In this document: piece after piece, positions 26,172-35,482 of the stretch
Position numbering within the stretch: position 1 is the stretch's first letter
Layout: each line of letters starts with the position of its first letter
From: JAFGCL01 sp964423835
GTDB lineage: Bacteria; Chloroflexota; Dehalococcoidia; UBA2247; RBG-13-53-26
Direction of reading: 5' to 3'
Length of the DNA stretch: 64,000 bases
NCBI GenBank assembly: GCA_964423835.1
Contig: CAYRGJ010000005.1
Coordinates: 1-64,000 of the forward strand
Notes under the pieces: generated by a model
Database searches by the model: none
What the model saw: the letters and a program-made list of their open reading frames with translations, nothing else
Told to the model about the DNA's origin: nothing
Made by a program: the position numbers and the translations under genes

Positions 26172-29100
26172 TCAGAATTCGCTCTGCTTCCGGCGCCGCC
26201 TGATCAGGAAGGCCGCCAGCAGCGCTGCCGCCACCGCCACTACCGCCAGCAGCGGCCACACAAACACCGGGATGCCGCCGCCAGTCCTCGCCTCCTCCTC
26301 CGGTCCCTGGACCTCGAAGACCTGGCCCAGGTTGATGATGCCTCCAGGCGTGGTTACCGACACCGCCCTGGCCCCCGGCGCCGCGTCGGCGGCCACCACT
26401 ACCTGGGCCGTTATCCGGGTGGGGCTGTCCACGGTGAAGCTCTCCACCGTCACCCCTTCCCCGAAGCTGACCGCGGTCGCGCCGGTGAAGTCGGCGCCGG
26501 TTATGACCACCTCCATGCTGGTCCCCTGCGTGCCCGAAGCCGGGGCCACTTCGCCGTTGCCGGCATCCGGGAGAGCCACGTTGAAGGCGGCGGCCAGGCT
26601 CCCGGTGCCCGACTGCGTGGTCACCGTCACCTCCCTGGCGCCCGCGGCCGCCTCATTGCCGATGGTGATGCTGGCCGTGATCTGGGAGGCGCTGTCCACC
26701 GTGAGGCTGTTGGTGGTGATCCCGGCCCCGAAGCTGACCGCCGTGGCCCCCGTGAAACCGGCGCCGGTGATAGTGACGCTGATGGTGTCTCCCGGCGCTC
26801 CCTGGCCCGGGCTAACCGAGGCAATGACGGGCAGGCCGGCCACCGTGAAGCCATTGGCCAGGGTGGACGTGCCCGCCGGGGTGGTCACGGTGACATCCCG
26901 GGCGCCGGGTGCGGCCGCCCCGCCGATGGTGATGCTGGCCGTGATCTGGGAGGAGTTGTTGACGGAGAAGCTGTTGACCGTGACGTCCGCCCCGAAGCTC
27001 ACGGCGCTGGCGCCGGTGAAGTAGTTGCCCCACATCATGACGTTGAGGGTCTGCCCCTGCATCCCCTGCCGGGGGCTGACGGTGCCGATGGCCGGCAGAG
27101 CCTGGTTGACCGTGAACCCGCCGGGCCGCAGGGCGGTGCCGGCCGCATTGGTCACCGTGACGTCTCTGGCTCCAGGTACGGCCGCGCTGCCAACGGTGAT
27201 ACCGGCCGTGATCTGGGTGGCGCTGTCCACGGTGAAGCTGTTGACCGTGATCCCCGAACCAAAGCTGACGCCGGTCACTCCCGGGAAATTGCCGCCGGTG
27301 ATGGTGACCGCCAGGGCCTGCCCCTGGGTGGCCTGCGCCGGGCTGAGCATGGTCACGGTGGGAACCCCCACCACCAGATAGGCGCCAGCCTCGGTATCGG
27401 TGCCTTCGGGGGTGGTCACCGATACGTCCCGATAGCCCGCCGCCGCCGCCACCTCAATGTTGATGCTGGCCGTGATCTGGGTGTCGTTGTCCACGGTGAA
27501 TCCGCTGACGGTGACGCCGGCGCCGAAGTCGACCACGGTGGCCCCGGTGAAGTATATCCCCGTTATGGTCACGTTGTCCGTCTGTCCCTGGAGGCCCTGC
27601 GCCGGGCTCACCGAGGCAATGGCCGGCGGCGCCTGGTCCACCGTGAATGCGGCAGCCAGGGTGGCCGTGCCCGCGGCGTTGGTCACCGAGACATCCCTGG
27701 CGCCCGTGGCCGCCAGGGGGCTGACGGAGATGCTGGCCGTGATCTGGGTGGCGTTGTCCACCGTGAAGCTGTTGACGGCCACATCCGCTCCAAAGGCCAC
27801 CACGGTCACCCCGTAGAGGTTGTCACCGGTGATGGTCACGCTGGCGGTCTGGCCCTGGTCCGCCTCGGTCGGGCTGACCGCGGTCAGGGTGGGGGTGGCC
27901 ACGACCACGAAGCCGTTCGCTTCCGCGTCCGTGCCTTCGGGGGTGGTCACCGAGACGTCCCGGTAGCCCACCGCTGCCGCCGCATCTATGGTGATGCTGG
28001 CCGTGACCTGGGTGTCGCTGTCGACAGTGAAGTTGTCGGTGATGATGCCGGCGCCGAAGTCTACCCAGGTGGCCCCGGTGAAGTAGCTCCCCGTTATGGT
28101 CACGTTCTCCGCCTGGCCCTGCAAGCCATCGCCGGGATTGACCGAGGCGATGGCCGGCGGCGCCTGGTCCACGGTGAATCCGCCGGTCAGCGTTCCAGTC
28201 CCCGCGGCATTGGTCACCGAGACATCCCGGGCGCCCAGGACCGCAGCGCCGCTGATGGAGATGCTGGCGGTGATCTGGGTGGCGTTGTCCACCGTGAAGC
28301 TGTTGACGGTTATGCCAGGGCCGAAGCTGACCTCCGTCACTCCGTAGAGGTCGGCCCCGGTGACAGTCACGCTGGTGGTCTGCCCCTGGTCCGCCTCGGT
28401 TGGGCTGACCGATCCCACGGTGGGGATGGCCAGGACCATGAAGCCGTTGGTGAGGGTGGCGGTGCCGCCCGGCGCCGTCACTGAGACATCTCTCATGCCC
28501 GGCGCGGCCCCCGCGCCGATGCTGATGTTGGCCGTGATCTGGCTGGGGCTATCCACGGCGTAGCCGTTGGTGGTGATCCCCGCGCCAAAGCTCACTGCGG
28601 TCGCTCCGGTGAAGCTGCTGCCGGAGATGGTTACGTTCAGGGTCTGTCCCTGCGGCCCTTCGTTGGGGGTGGCCAGGCTCACGGCCGGGATGCCCAGCAC
28701 CGTGTAGCCGTCGGGCAGGGTGCCCGTGCCGCCCGGCCCGGTGACCGAAACGTCCCTCAAGCCGGGCGTGGCCGCGCCGCCGATGGTGATGCTGGCCGTG
28801 ATCTGGGAAGCGCTGTCCACAGTAAAGCTGTTGGTATTGACGGCCTCGCCGAAGCTCACTGAGGTGGCCCCGGTAAAATAGCCGCCGGTGATGGTCACGT
28901 CCAGCGTCTGGCCCTGAATCCCCCAGGACGGGCTGGTGGAGGTAACACCTGGCGGCGCCGGGTTGACGGTGAAGCCGGAGGTCAGGGTACCGGTGCCGGC
29001 GGGGTTGGTAGCGGTGACGTCCCTGGCTCCCGGCGCGGCCCAGCCGGCCACCGTTATGCTGGCGGTGATCTGGGTACCGCTGTCCACGGTGAAGCTGTTC

Positions 29101-32100
29101 ACGATTATCTCTGAGCCGAAGCCCACAGAGGTCGCCCCGAACAGGTTGGAGCCAGTGATGATGACGCTGGTGGTCTGTCCCTGTATGGCCTGGCCCTGGC
29201 TGAGGGAGGTGATGGACGGGACGCCCAGCACTGCGAAGCCGTTCTCCAGGGTATCGGAGCCCTCGGGGGTGGTTACCATCACGTCCCGGGGACCAGGCGT
29301 GGCTCCCGCGGCGACGGTGATGTCGGCCTCTATCGTGTCGCCGTCCATGACCAGCACCACGTTGTTGTACCAGCTGGCCAGGGTTCCAGTGGCGCGGTTG
29401 AGGGCGTTTCCGCCGCCCAGGTCCCCACGGTAGTAGAGCGTTCTGCTGGAGGCTGTCGTCGAATAGCAGGTGCCGCTCGATGTATAGGCACTGTTGTCGA
29501 TGCAGTAGTCGACCAGCAGGTTGTCCACGCCGTTGTAGTCGAACGGGGTGGTGAACTCGAACTCGATCCAGCCCGGCACCGACCACACGTCCTTGTCTAC
29601 ATTTGTGGCGTGCAGGACCGTGGTCCATCCGGTGTTGACATAGCTGGTGGATGGGAATGAGCTCATGGACGTGTGCTGCATGCGGATGTAGAAGTGGTCC
29701 AGGTCCTGTCCCGGCCTCTGAGTGCAGTACAGCCTCAGCTTCCGTATCTGGCCCGGCTGCCCGATCTCGCCCGCCAGCAGGATGGATTGCGTGCGTGAAT
29801 CATCGTAGAACGTGCAGAATGGGTACCCCTGGGCAGCCGTCCCGGTCCCGACCTGCACCTCCGGCGTGCCCGTGCCGGGATTCACCACGAAGCTGTTGAC
29901 GGTGATGCCCGGGCCGAAGCTCACCAAGGTCGCCCCCGTGAAGTAGCCGCCGGAGATGGTCACGTTCTCGGTCTGTCCCAGTATGCCCTCGCCCGGAATG
30001 GCTGAACCGACGATCGGCGGGGCCTGGTCGACGGCGAAGCCGCCGGGGAGCGCCCCCGTCACGCCGGCCCTGGTCACCGACACGTCCCGCACGCCAGTGG
30101 CGGCGGAGCCGCTGATGCTGATGGCGGCGGTGATCTGGGTGTCGCTGTCCACCGTGAAGCTGTTCACGGTTATCCCCGCGCCGAAGCCTACCGCCGTCGC
30201 CCCGGTGAAGCTGGTCCCGGTGACGGTGACGCTGAGCGTCTGACCCTGATCGGCCTCGGCCGGGTTGACTGAGACTACGGTGGGTGCCGCCAGGACCGTG
30301 AAGCCGCTGGCCAGGGCATCCGACCCGCCCGGTGTGGTCACGGTGACGTCCCTGGACCCCAGCGCGGCTCCGGCCGCAATGCTGACATTGGCCGTGATCT
30401 GGGTGGGGCCGTTCACGGTGAAGCTGTTGGTGGTGATGCCCGCGCCGAAGCCCACCGCGGAGGCATCTGTGAAGTAGCTGCCGCTGATAGTAACGCCCAG
30501 GGTCTGCCCCTGCGCTCCCTGGGACGGATTGATCGAAGTGACGTCGGGCGGCGCCTGGTTGACCAGGAAACCGCCGGCCAGGGCCGCCGTGCCCGCGGGG
30601 TTGGTCACCGAGACATCCCTGGCGCCCGGCGTAGCCGCCGCACCTACCGTGATGCTGGCCGTTATCTGGGTGGCGCTGTCCACAGTGAAGCTGTTGACGG
30701 TCACCCCGCCGCCGAAGCCCACGGCCGTGGTGCCCAGCAGATTGCCCCCGGCAATGGTCACGGAGAGCGATTGCCCCTGTATTGCCTGGGCCGGGTTGAC
30801 CGAGCTCAGGCTGGGCGCGCCGACCACCAGGAACCCGTTGGCTTCCGTGTCGGCGCCCCCGGGGGTGGTCACGGTAACGTCCCTGTACCCCGGGGTGGCG
30901 CCCGAGCCAATGGTGATGTCAGCCTCTATGGTGTCCCCCTGCATCACCAGGACCACGTTGGCGTAGTAGCTCAGGCGGGAGGTGGCGGTGGCCTGGTTGA
31001 GGACATTGCCGCCGGCCAGGTTGGCAGAGCAGTACAGCGACCGGTTGGCGCCGGCCGTCTGGTAGCAGTAGCCATACGATGTGGAGTACGTGTTGTCTAT
31101 GCAGTAGTCCACCAGGAGATTGCTTGTGCCGTCGTAGTCGAAGGGGGTGGTGAGATCAAACTCGACCCACCCCGGCACCGTCCAGGCATCCACATCCACG
31201 TTGGTGGCGTGCAGGACGGTAGTCCATCCGGCGTTGACGAAGCTGGTGCTGGGGAATGAGCTCATGGAGGTATGCTGCATGCGGATGTAGAAGTGGGACT
31301 GGTCCTGCCCCGGCCTCTGAGTGCAGTACAGCCTCAGCTTGCCGATCCGGCCCGGCTGACCGATCTCGCTGGCCAGCAGGATGGACTCGGTGCGGGCATC
31401 ATAATAGCTGTTGTAAAAGGGAAGCGCCACCTCGGAGGTCCCGGCTCCGACCTGCACCTCTGCCGAACCGGCGGACGGAGTCACCACATAGCTATTGGCA
31501 GTTATCCCCGGGCCGAAGTCGACCGCGGTGGCCCCAGTGAAATAGCTCCCCACCAGCGTCACATTCTCCGTCTGCCCCTGGATGCCCTGATTGGGGGTCA
31601 CCGACTCCACGGCCGGCGGAGCCTGGTTGACGGTGAATCCTGCGGCCAGGGTAGCAGTAACGCCGGCCTTGGTCAGCGACACGTCCCTGCCGCCCGGGGC
31701 AGCAGTCCCAGCCACGTCGATGCCGGCCGTTATCTGGGTGTTGTTGTCCACGGTGAAGCTGCTCACGGAGATCCCCGGGCCGAAGCCCACCGCGGAGACA
31801 CCTGTGAGATTGTCGCCCGAAATGATGACGGAGAGCGCCTGCCCCTGCACCGCCTCGACGGGACTGACCGCGGTGATGACGGGAAGGGTCAGGATGGTGA
31901 AGCCGTCCGTGAGGTTGTCCGTGCCACCGGGGGTCACTATCACGACATCCCTGGGACCAGGCGTCGCCGCGCCGGCGATGGTGATGTTGGCCGTGACCTG
32001 ATTGGCGCTGTCCACAGTGTAGCTGCCGGTGGTCACATCCGCGCCGAAGTCCACCGAGGTGGCTCCAGTGAAGTAGCTGCCCGAGATGATGATGTCGAGG

Positions 32101-34106
32101 GTCTGCCCCTGCACTCCCTGGGCCGGACTGACCGACCCTATGGAGGGAGGGGCCTGGTTGACCGTGAAACCGCCGGTCAGCGTGTCTGTGCCCGCGACAT
32201 TGGTGACCGAGACGTCCCGTGAACCCGGGGTGGCCGCAGGGCTGACGCTGATGCCGGCCGTGATCTGCGTGGCATTATCCACGGTGAAGCTGTTGACGGT
32301 TACGCCGGACCCGAAGCTCACCGAGGTTACTCCGAGGAGGTCCGCGCCAGAGACGGTTACGCTCAAAGACTGGCCCTGGACGGCCTGGGCCGGGGTGACC
32401 GAGCTCAGGCTGGGCGCGTCCACCACCAGGAACCCGGAGGACTCCGTAGCGGCGCCCTCGGGAGTGGTGACGGTCACGTCCCGGTACCCCGGCGCCACCC
32501 CTCCGTCGATGGTAATGCCGGCCGTTATCTGGGTGTCGCTGTCCACGGTGAAGTTGTCGGTGGTGATGCCGGCGCCAAAGCTCACCGAGGTGGCCCCGGT
32601 CAAGTAGCTGCCGGCTATGACCACGTTCCCGGTCTGCCCCAATATGCCCTGCGCCGGGGCCAGTGATGCTATCACCGGCGGCGCCTGGTCCACCATGAAC
32701 CCGCCGGAGAGCGTCGAGGTCCCCGCGGCATTGGTCACCGAGACATCCCGGGCGCCCACTGCGGCCAGGCCGCCGATGGAGATGATGGCCGTGATCTGGG
32801 TGCCGTTGTCCACGGTGAAGCTGTTCACGGTGACGCCGGGGCCGAAGCCGACGGAAGTCACGCCGTAGAGGCCCGTGCCAGTCAGGGTCACCGCGGTGCC
32901 CGTCCCCTGGTCGGCCTCGGCCGGGCTCACCGAGCCCAGGGCCGGAGCAGCCACCACCAGGAAGCCGTTCGACAGGTTGTCCGTGCCTCCGGGGGTGGTC
33001 ACTGCGATATCCCGGTACCCCGATGATGCGCCGCCATCGATGCTGATCTCAGCCACTATGGTGTCGGCCTGGATGACCAGCACCACGTTGTTGTACCAGG
33101 CCATCCGGGCGCCCGAGGCGCTGTTCAGCAGGTTCCCACTGGAGAGATCGGTGTGGTGCGCCACCGTCCGGTACGGGCCGGTAGCGGTGGAGCGGCAGGT
33201 GCCATTGGACGTCCAGTTGCTGTTGTCGAGGCAGTAGTCGATCAGCAGGTTGTCCACCCCGTTGTAGATGAAGGGGGTAGTCAGCTGGAACTCCACCCAG
33301 CCGGGGACCGTCCAGCCGGCCACGCTCACGTTGGTGGCATGCAGGACGGTGGTCCATCCGCTGTTCACGTAGTAATTGGATGAGAATGAGCTCATGGTGG
33401 TGTGCTGCATCCGGATATAGAAGTTGGCCAGGGTCTGTCCCGGCCGGCTCGAGCAGTACAGCCTCAGCCTCTGGATCTGTCCCTGCTGGCCGATATCGCT
33501 GGCCAGCAGGATGGACTGGGTGCGGGCATCGCACCAGTAGGTGTAGAACGGGTAGTCGACCGGCGAGGTTCCCGTGCCGATCTGGACCGGGGCTGAGGCC
33601 CCCCCGGGGTTCACCGTGAAGTTCTCGGTGGTGATGCCGGCGCCCAGATCCACCGCCGTGGCGCCGGTGAAGTCGGTGCCGACGATGGTCACGTTCTCCG
33701 ATTGCCCCTGGATGCCCTGGGCCGGGCTGATCGACATTACGTCGGGGCCGGGCACCACAGTGAAGCCGCCCGCCAGGGTGCCGGTACCGTCAACATTGGT
33801 CACCGAGACATCCCTGGATCCCAGGGCCGCCGCGGCGTCAATGGTGATCCCAGCCGTGATCTGGGTGTCGTTATCCACGATGAAGTTGTCGGTGGTGATC
33901 CCAGCCCCGAAGCTCACCGCGCTGGAGCCGGTGAAGTCCGTGCCGGCCACCGTAACGCTCAGGCTCTGCCCCGGCCCGCCCATGTTGGGCGTGGCAGAGG
34001 CCACCGTGGGCGGGATGGCCAGCGCCGGCGTGGAGCCCGAAAGGAGGGCGGCCAGCGCCAGTATCAGGCCCACGGCCACTGCGTACACAAACCTGGATCT
34101 CTTCAT
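26172..34106 (-). CDS. Giant surface protein with 23 IPT/TIG repeats and three nested domains
   Basis: A 2644-residue secreted protein. Residues 1-30 are a signal peptide ending in TPALA. By eye there are 23 TIG repeats of about 85 residues. Each has a P-x-x-x-x-GQ-x-x-x-V-x-I-x-G opening, a SFG or DFG turn and an ITASI-type strand. Repeats 2, 8 and 12 are interrupted inside the fold by a domain of about 185 residues carrying RTQSILLASDIG, FYIRMQHTTMSSF and DNLLIDYC-type motifs. The C-terminus has GIPVFVWP, one transmembrane helix and RRRRKQ. It is likely an extended cell-surface fibre or adhesin. The start is the ATG before MKRSRF. Confidence 0.9.
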   Translation of the reverse strand: MKRSRFVYAVAVGLILALAALLSGSTPALAIPPTVASATPNMGGPGQSLSVTVAGTDFTGSSAVSFGAGITTDNFIVDNDTQITAGITIDAAAALGSRDVSVTNVDGTGTLAGGFTVVPGPDVMSISPAQGIQGQSENVTIVGTDFTGATAVDLGAGITTENFTVNPGGASAPVQIGTGTSPVDYPFYTYWCDARTQSILLASDIGQQGQIQRLRLYCSSRPGQTLANFYIRMQHTTMSSFSSNYYVNSGWTTVLHATNVSVAGWTVPGWVEFQLTTPFIYNGVDNLLIDYCLDNSNWTSNGTCRSTATGPYRTVAHHTDLSSGNLLNSASGARMAWYNNVVLVIQADTIVAEISIDGGASSGYRDIAVTTPGGTDNLSNGFLVVAAPALGSVSPAEADQGTGTAVTLTGTGLYGVTSVGFGPGVTVNSFTVDNGTQITAIISIGGLAAVGARDVSVTNAAGTSTLSGGFMVDQAPPVIASLAPAQGILGQTGNVVIAGSYLTGATSVSFGAGITTDNFTVDSDTQITAGITIDGGVAPGYRDVTVTTPEGAATESSGFLVVDAPSLSSVTPAQAVQGQSLSVTVSGADLLGVTSVSFGSGVTVNSFTVDNATQITAGISVSPAATPGSRDVSVTNVAGTDTLTGGFTVNQAPPSIGSVSPAQGVQGQTLDIIISGSYFTGATSVDFGADVTTGSYTVDSANQVTANITIAGAATPGPRDVVIVTPGGTDNLTDGFTILTLPVITAVSPVEAVQGQALSVIISGDNLTGVSAVGFGPGISVSSFTVDNNTQITAGIDVAGTAAPGGRDVSLTKAGVTATLAAGFTVNQAPPAVESVTPNQGIQGQTENVTLVGSYFTGATAVDFGPGITANSYVVTPSAGSAEVQVGAGTSEVALPFYNSYYDARTESILLASEIGQPGRIGKLRLYCTQRPGQDQSHFYIRMQHTSMSSFPSTSFVNAGWTTVLHATNVDVDAWTVPGWVEFDLTTPFDYDGTSNLLVDYCIDNTYSTSYGYCYQTAGANRSLYCSANLAGGNVLNQATATSRLSYYANVVLVMQGDTIEADITIGSGATPGYRDVTVTTPGGADTEANGFLVVGAPSLSSVNPAQAIQGQSLSVTIAGGNLLGTTAVGFGGGVTVNSFTVDSATQITASITVGAAATPGARDVSVTNPAGTAALAGGFLVNQAPPDVTSINPSQGAQGQTLGVTISGSYFTDASAVGFGAGITTNSFTVNGPTQITANVSIAAGAALGSRDVTVTTPGGSDALASGFTVLAAPTVVSVNPAEADQGQTLSVTVTGTSFTGATAVGFGAGITVNSFTVDSDTQITAAISISGSAATGVRDVSVTRAGVTGALPGGFAVDQAPPIVGSAIPGEGILGQTENVTISGGYFTGATLVSFGPGITVNSFVVNPGTGTPEVQVGTGTAAQGYPFCTFYDDSRTQSILLAGEIGQPGQIRKLRLYCTQRPGQDLDHFYIRMQHTSMSSFPSTSYVNTGWTTVLHATNVDKDVWSVPGWIEFEFTTPFDYNGVDNLLVDYCIDNSAYTSSGTCYSTTASSRTLYYRGDLGGGNALNRATGTLASWYNNVVLVMDGDTIEADITVAAGATPGPRDVMVTTPEGSDTLENGFAVLGVPSITSLSQGQAIQGQTTSVIITGSNLFGATSVGFGSEIIVNSFTVDSGTQITASITVAGWAAPGARDVTATNPAGTGTLTSGFTVNPAPPGVTSTSPSWGIQGQTLDVTITGGYFTGATSVSFGEAVNTNSFTVDSASQITASITIGGAATPGLRDVSVTGPGGTGTLPDGYTVLGIPAVSLATPNEGPQGQTLNVTISGSSFTGATAVSFGAGITTNGYAVDSPSQITANISIGAGAAPGMRDVSVTAPGGTATLTNGFMVLAIPTVGSVSPTEADQGQTTSVTVTGADLYGVTEVSFGPGITVNSFTVDNATQITASISISGAAVLGARDVSVTNAAGTGTLTGGFTVDQAPPAIASVNPGDGLQGQAENVTITGSYFTGATWVDFGAGIITDNFTVDSDTQVTASITIDAAAAVGYRDVSVTTPEGTDAEANGFVVVATPTLTAVSPTEADQGQTASVTITGDNLYGVTVVAFGADVAVNSFTVDNATQITASISVSPLAATGARDVSVTNAAGTATLAAAFTVDQAPPAIASVSPAQGLQGQTDNVTITGIYFTGATVVDFGAGVTVSGFTVDNDTQITASINIEVAAAAGYRDVSVTTPEGTDTEAGAYLVVGVPTVTMLSPAQATQGQALAVTITGGNFPGVTGVSFGSGITVNSFTVDSATQITAGITVGSAAVPGARDVTVTNAAGTALRPGGFTVNQALPAIGTVSPRQGMQGQTLNVMMWGNYFTGASAVSFGADVTVNSFSVNNSSQITASITIGGAAAPGARDVTVTTPAGTSTLANGFTVAGLPVIASVSPGQGAPGDTISVTITGAGFTGATAVSFGAGITTNSLTVDSASQITASITIGNEAAAGAREVTVTTQSGTGSLAAAFNVALPDAGNGEVAPASGTQGTSMEVVITGADFTGATAVSFGEGVTVESFTVDSPTRITAQVVVAADAAPGARAVSVTTPGGIINLGQVFEVQGPEEEARTGGGIPVFVWPLLAVVAVAAALLAAFLIRRRRKQSEF
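29320..29885 (-). other. Nested domain, copy 3, inside TIG repeat 12
   Basis: A segment of roughly 185 codons interrupts TIG repeat 12. It carries RTQSILLAGEIGQPGQIRKL, YIRMQHTSMSSFPSTSYV and VDNLLVDYCIDNSAYTSS. Boundaries are judged by where the TIG pattern stops and resumes. Confidence 0.75.
30925..31485 (-). other. Nested domain, copy 2, inside TIG repeat 8
   Basis: The same module as at 29.3 kb and 33.0 kb, here with RTESILLASEIGQPGRIGKL and SNLLVDYCIDNTYSTS. It interrupts repeat 8 at the equivalent position. Confidence 0.75.
33044..33605 (-). other. Nested domain, copy 1, inside TIG repeat 2
   Basis: The first copy, residues about 168-355 of the protein, with RTQSILLASDIGQQGQIQRL and VDNLLIDYCLDNSNWTSN. 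It is the most diverged of the three by eye. A similar segment is common in secreted proteins of other phyla, from memory. Confidence 0.75.
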
Positions 34107-34489
34107 CTATCGTCTCCTGCCATATGCGAATCTCGCCGCCCGCAAGCGGCAGCCAGGCTTCCGCAGCGAGACGGCTAATATGGACCCAGTCTGGCGCACC
34201 GTGGAAGGCCGGTAAAAGCCCCACCTGGCTCTGTGTTATGAGCCAAGTGGCCCACTCTGGCGGGAAGAGCAGTGGCGCGCGCCGGCGCAATCCCGAGGGC
34301 GGGGAGGCGGGGCCCGGCAGGACGTCAGATGCGCCGGTTCGATCCGGCGCGGCAGGTGAGGAGCCAGGCGCGAGGAGGTCTGTTATGGTGAGCAGCGTGG
34401 TGAGGCCGGCCGTCGCGGAGGATAGAAGCGGAAGATAGAAAAGGACGGGCGGGGGACGGTTCACCATCCCCCGCCGTGAGACTGCGGAG
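34107..34489. other. Leader region of the giant TIG gene
   Basis: This 383-bp stretch lies between the TIG gene and the DUF5679 gene, both on the minus strand. Apart from the terminator-like hairpin at 34211-34250 I see no conserved element. The c-di-GMP-II core found before other surface genes is not present in recognisable form. Confidence 0.5.
34211..34250 (-). terminator. Terminator-like hairpin in the leader of the TIG gene
   Basis: On the minus strand CCACTTGGCTC and GAGCCAGGTGG form an 11-bp stem (one G-T pair) with an 8-base loop, followed by GGCTTTTACC. It lies about 105 bp before the TIG gene start, inside its leader, so it could act as an attenuator. The U run has only four residues. 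Confidence 0.45.
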
Positions 34490-34633
34490 CTAGGCCTTGC
34501 CGATGCGGAATACCTTGGTGGCGCACTTGGGGCACTTGCCCTGCACAGCCGGCCGCTTGTTCTTGAGGGTGACTTGTTTCGGGGCTTGGATCTCCACCTT
34601 CTTCTTGCACTTCACACAGTACGCTTGGGCCAT
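34490..34633 (-). CDS. DUF5679-like zinc-ribbon protein
   Basis: A 47-residue protein (MAQAYCVKCKKKVEIQAPKQ onward) with two CxxC pairs (CVKC and CPKC) separated by a KNKRPAVQGK loop. This is the DUF5679 pattern, a four-cysteine zinc ribbon of unknown role. The start is taken at 34633 because GGAAAGGAGG lies just upstream. The frame remains open further upstream without a comparable site. Confidence 0.82.
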   Translation of the reverse strand: MAQAYCVKCKKKVEIQAPKQVTLKNKRPAVQGKCPKCATKVFRIGKA

Positions 34634-34908
34634 CCTGAATCCTCCTTTCCCCTGAATCGTTTCCGCTGAACCTATCACTGTTTGGGCTTCGCGTCAAGAG
34701 GGCGTCGCCAGAAGCAGCCCTCCCTGGTAGCATCCGGTGCCCTGCAGCATGCGGCAATCCGCCCGCTGTCTGTGGCCGCCCGAGGTATCGTTTCGGACAG
34801 TCCTCAAGCACCTATTGACAATGGTCGTCCATGAGCACTAGCATCGAAAAACGCCTCTAGCTCACCCCGGTGATACCTGTTTCGCGCTCATCTGTAATAG
34901 ACCGCCAA

Positions 34909-34938
34909 TTGACGGCCGCCGGCAGGGCCGACTAACAT
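34909..34938 (+). promoter_or_regulatory. Promoter upstream of the charged membrane protein gene
   Basis: TTGACG at 34909-34914 and TAACAT at 34933-34938 are separated by 18 bp, about 70 bp before the next plus-strand gene. A second possible pair, TTGACA at 34815-34820 with TAGCAT 18 bp on, lies further upstream. The rest of 34634-34908 shows nothing. Confidence 0.45.
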
Positions 34939-35010
34939 AGTCCCGGGCCAGCAAGACCGGAGCCCGGAGGCTGCCGTGCTGACACTCCCGGTCGAGGTGG
35001 AGGAGGCTGC

Positions 35011-35454
35011 ATGTCTGAGAAGCGCCGGAATGAGAAGGAAGACGAAAAGCACACCGAGAAGCAGGAAAAGGAAGACGAGAAGAGGAAGGGCTGGGATGAG
35101 AAGTGGCGGCGGGACCGGGTCAATGCGGTCAGCTGGGCCCTGATTATCATCTGGGGCGCCATCGTCCTGCTGGCTGAGACCAGCGGCTTCGGCGCTGACC
35201 ACTTCAGCTGGTGGGAAGGTCAGGCCTGGGCCGTCTTTTTCGCAGGCGCGGGGGCTGTTCTGCTGCTCACCGCGCTCTTCCGCATAGTCTTCCCGGAGCA
35301 CCGGCGGGCCATTGCCGGCGCGGTGATACTGGGCCTGGTGTTTCTGGGCGTGGGGGTGGGCGAGCTCTGGGAGTGGGACTATGTCTGGGTGGTGGTGCTG
35401 ATCGTCATCGCGCTGATCATCCTGCTCTTCGCCTTCAGCCCCCGCCGCAGGTAG
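35011..35454 (+). CDS. Membrane protein with highly charged N-terminus
   Basis: A 147-residue protein. The first 36 residues are almost all Glu, Lys, Arg, Asp and Gln (MSEKRRNEKEDEKHTEKQEK onward), likely a helical cytosolic segment. Four hydrophobic helices follow at about 40-58, 70-90, 98-116 and 120-142, and the protein ends in SPRRR. GGTGGAGGAGG precedes the ATG. It resembles small DUF5668-type membrane proteins in layout, but I cannot assign a family with confidence. Confidence 0.75.
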   Translation: MSEKRRNEKEDEKHTEKQEKEDEKRKGWDEKWRRDRVNAVSWALIIIWGAIVLLAETSGFGADHFSWWEGQAWAVFFAGAGAVLLLTALFRIVFPEHRRAIAGAVILGLVFLGVGVGELWEWDYVWVVVLIVIALIILLFAFSPRRR

Positions 35455-35482
35455 CCCGAAGGAGCATCCGTCCGGTCAGGCC

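Noticed and set aside
34211..34250. A fourth c-di-GMP-II riboswitch before the TIG gene (GGCCACTTGG...GAGCCAGG...ACCGGCC)
   Set aside because: It resembles the core superficially, but the TAGTGAAACC segment is absent and no upstream pseudoknot partner exists. A simple hairpin with a short U run explains it better.
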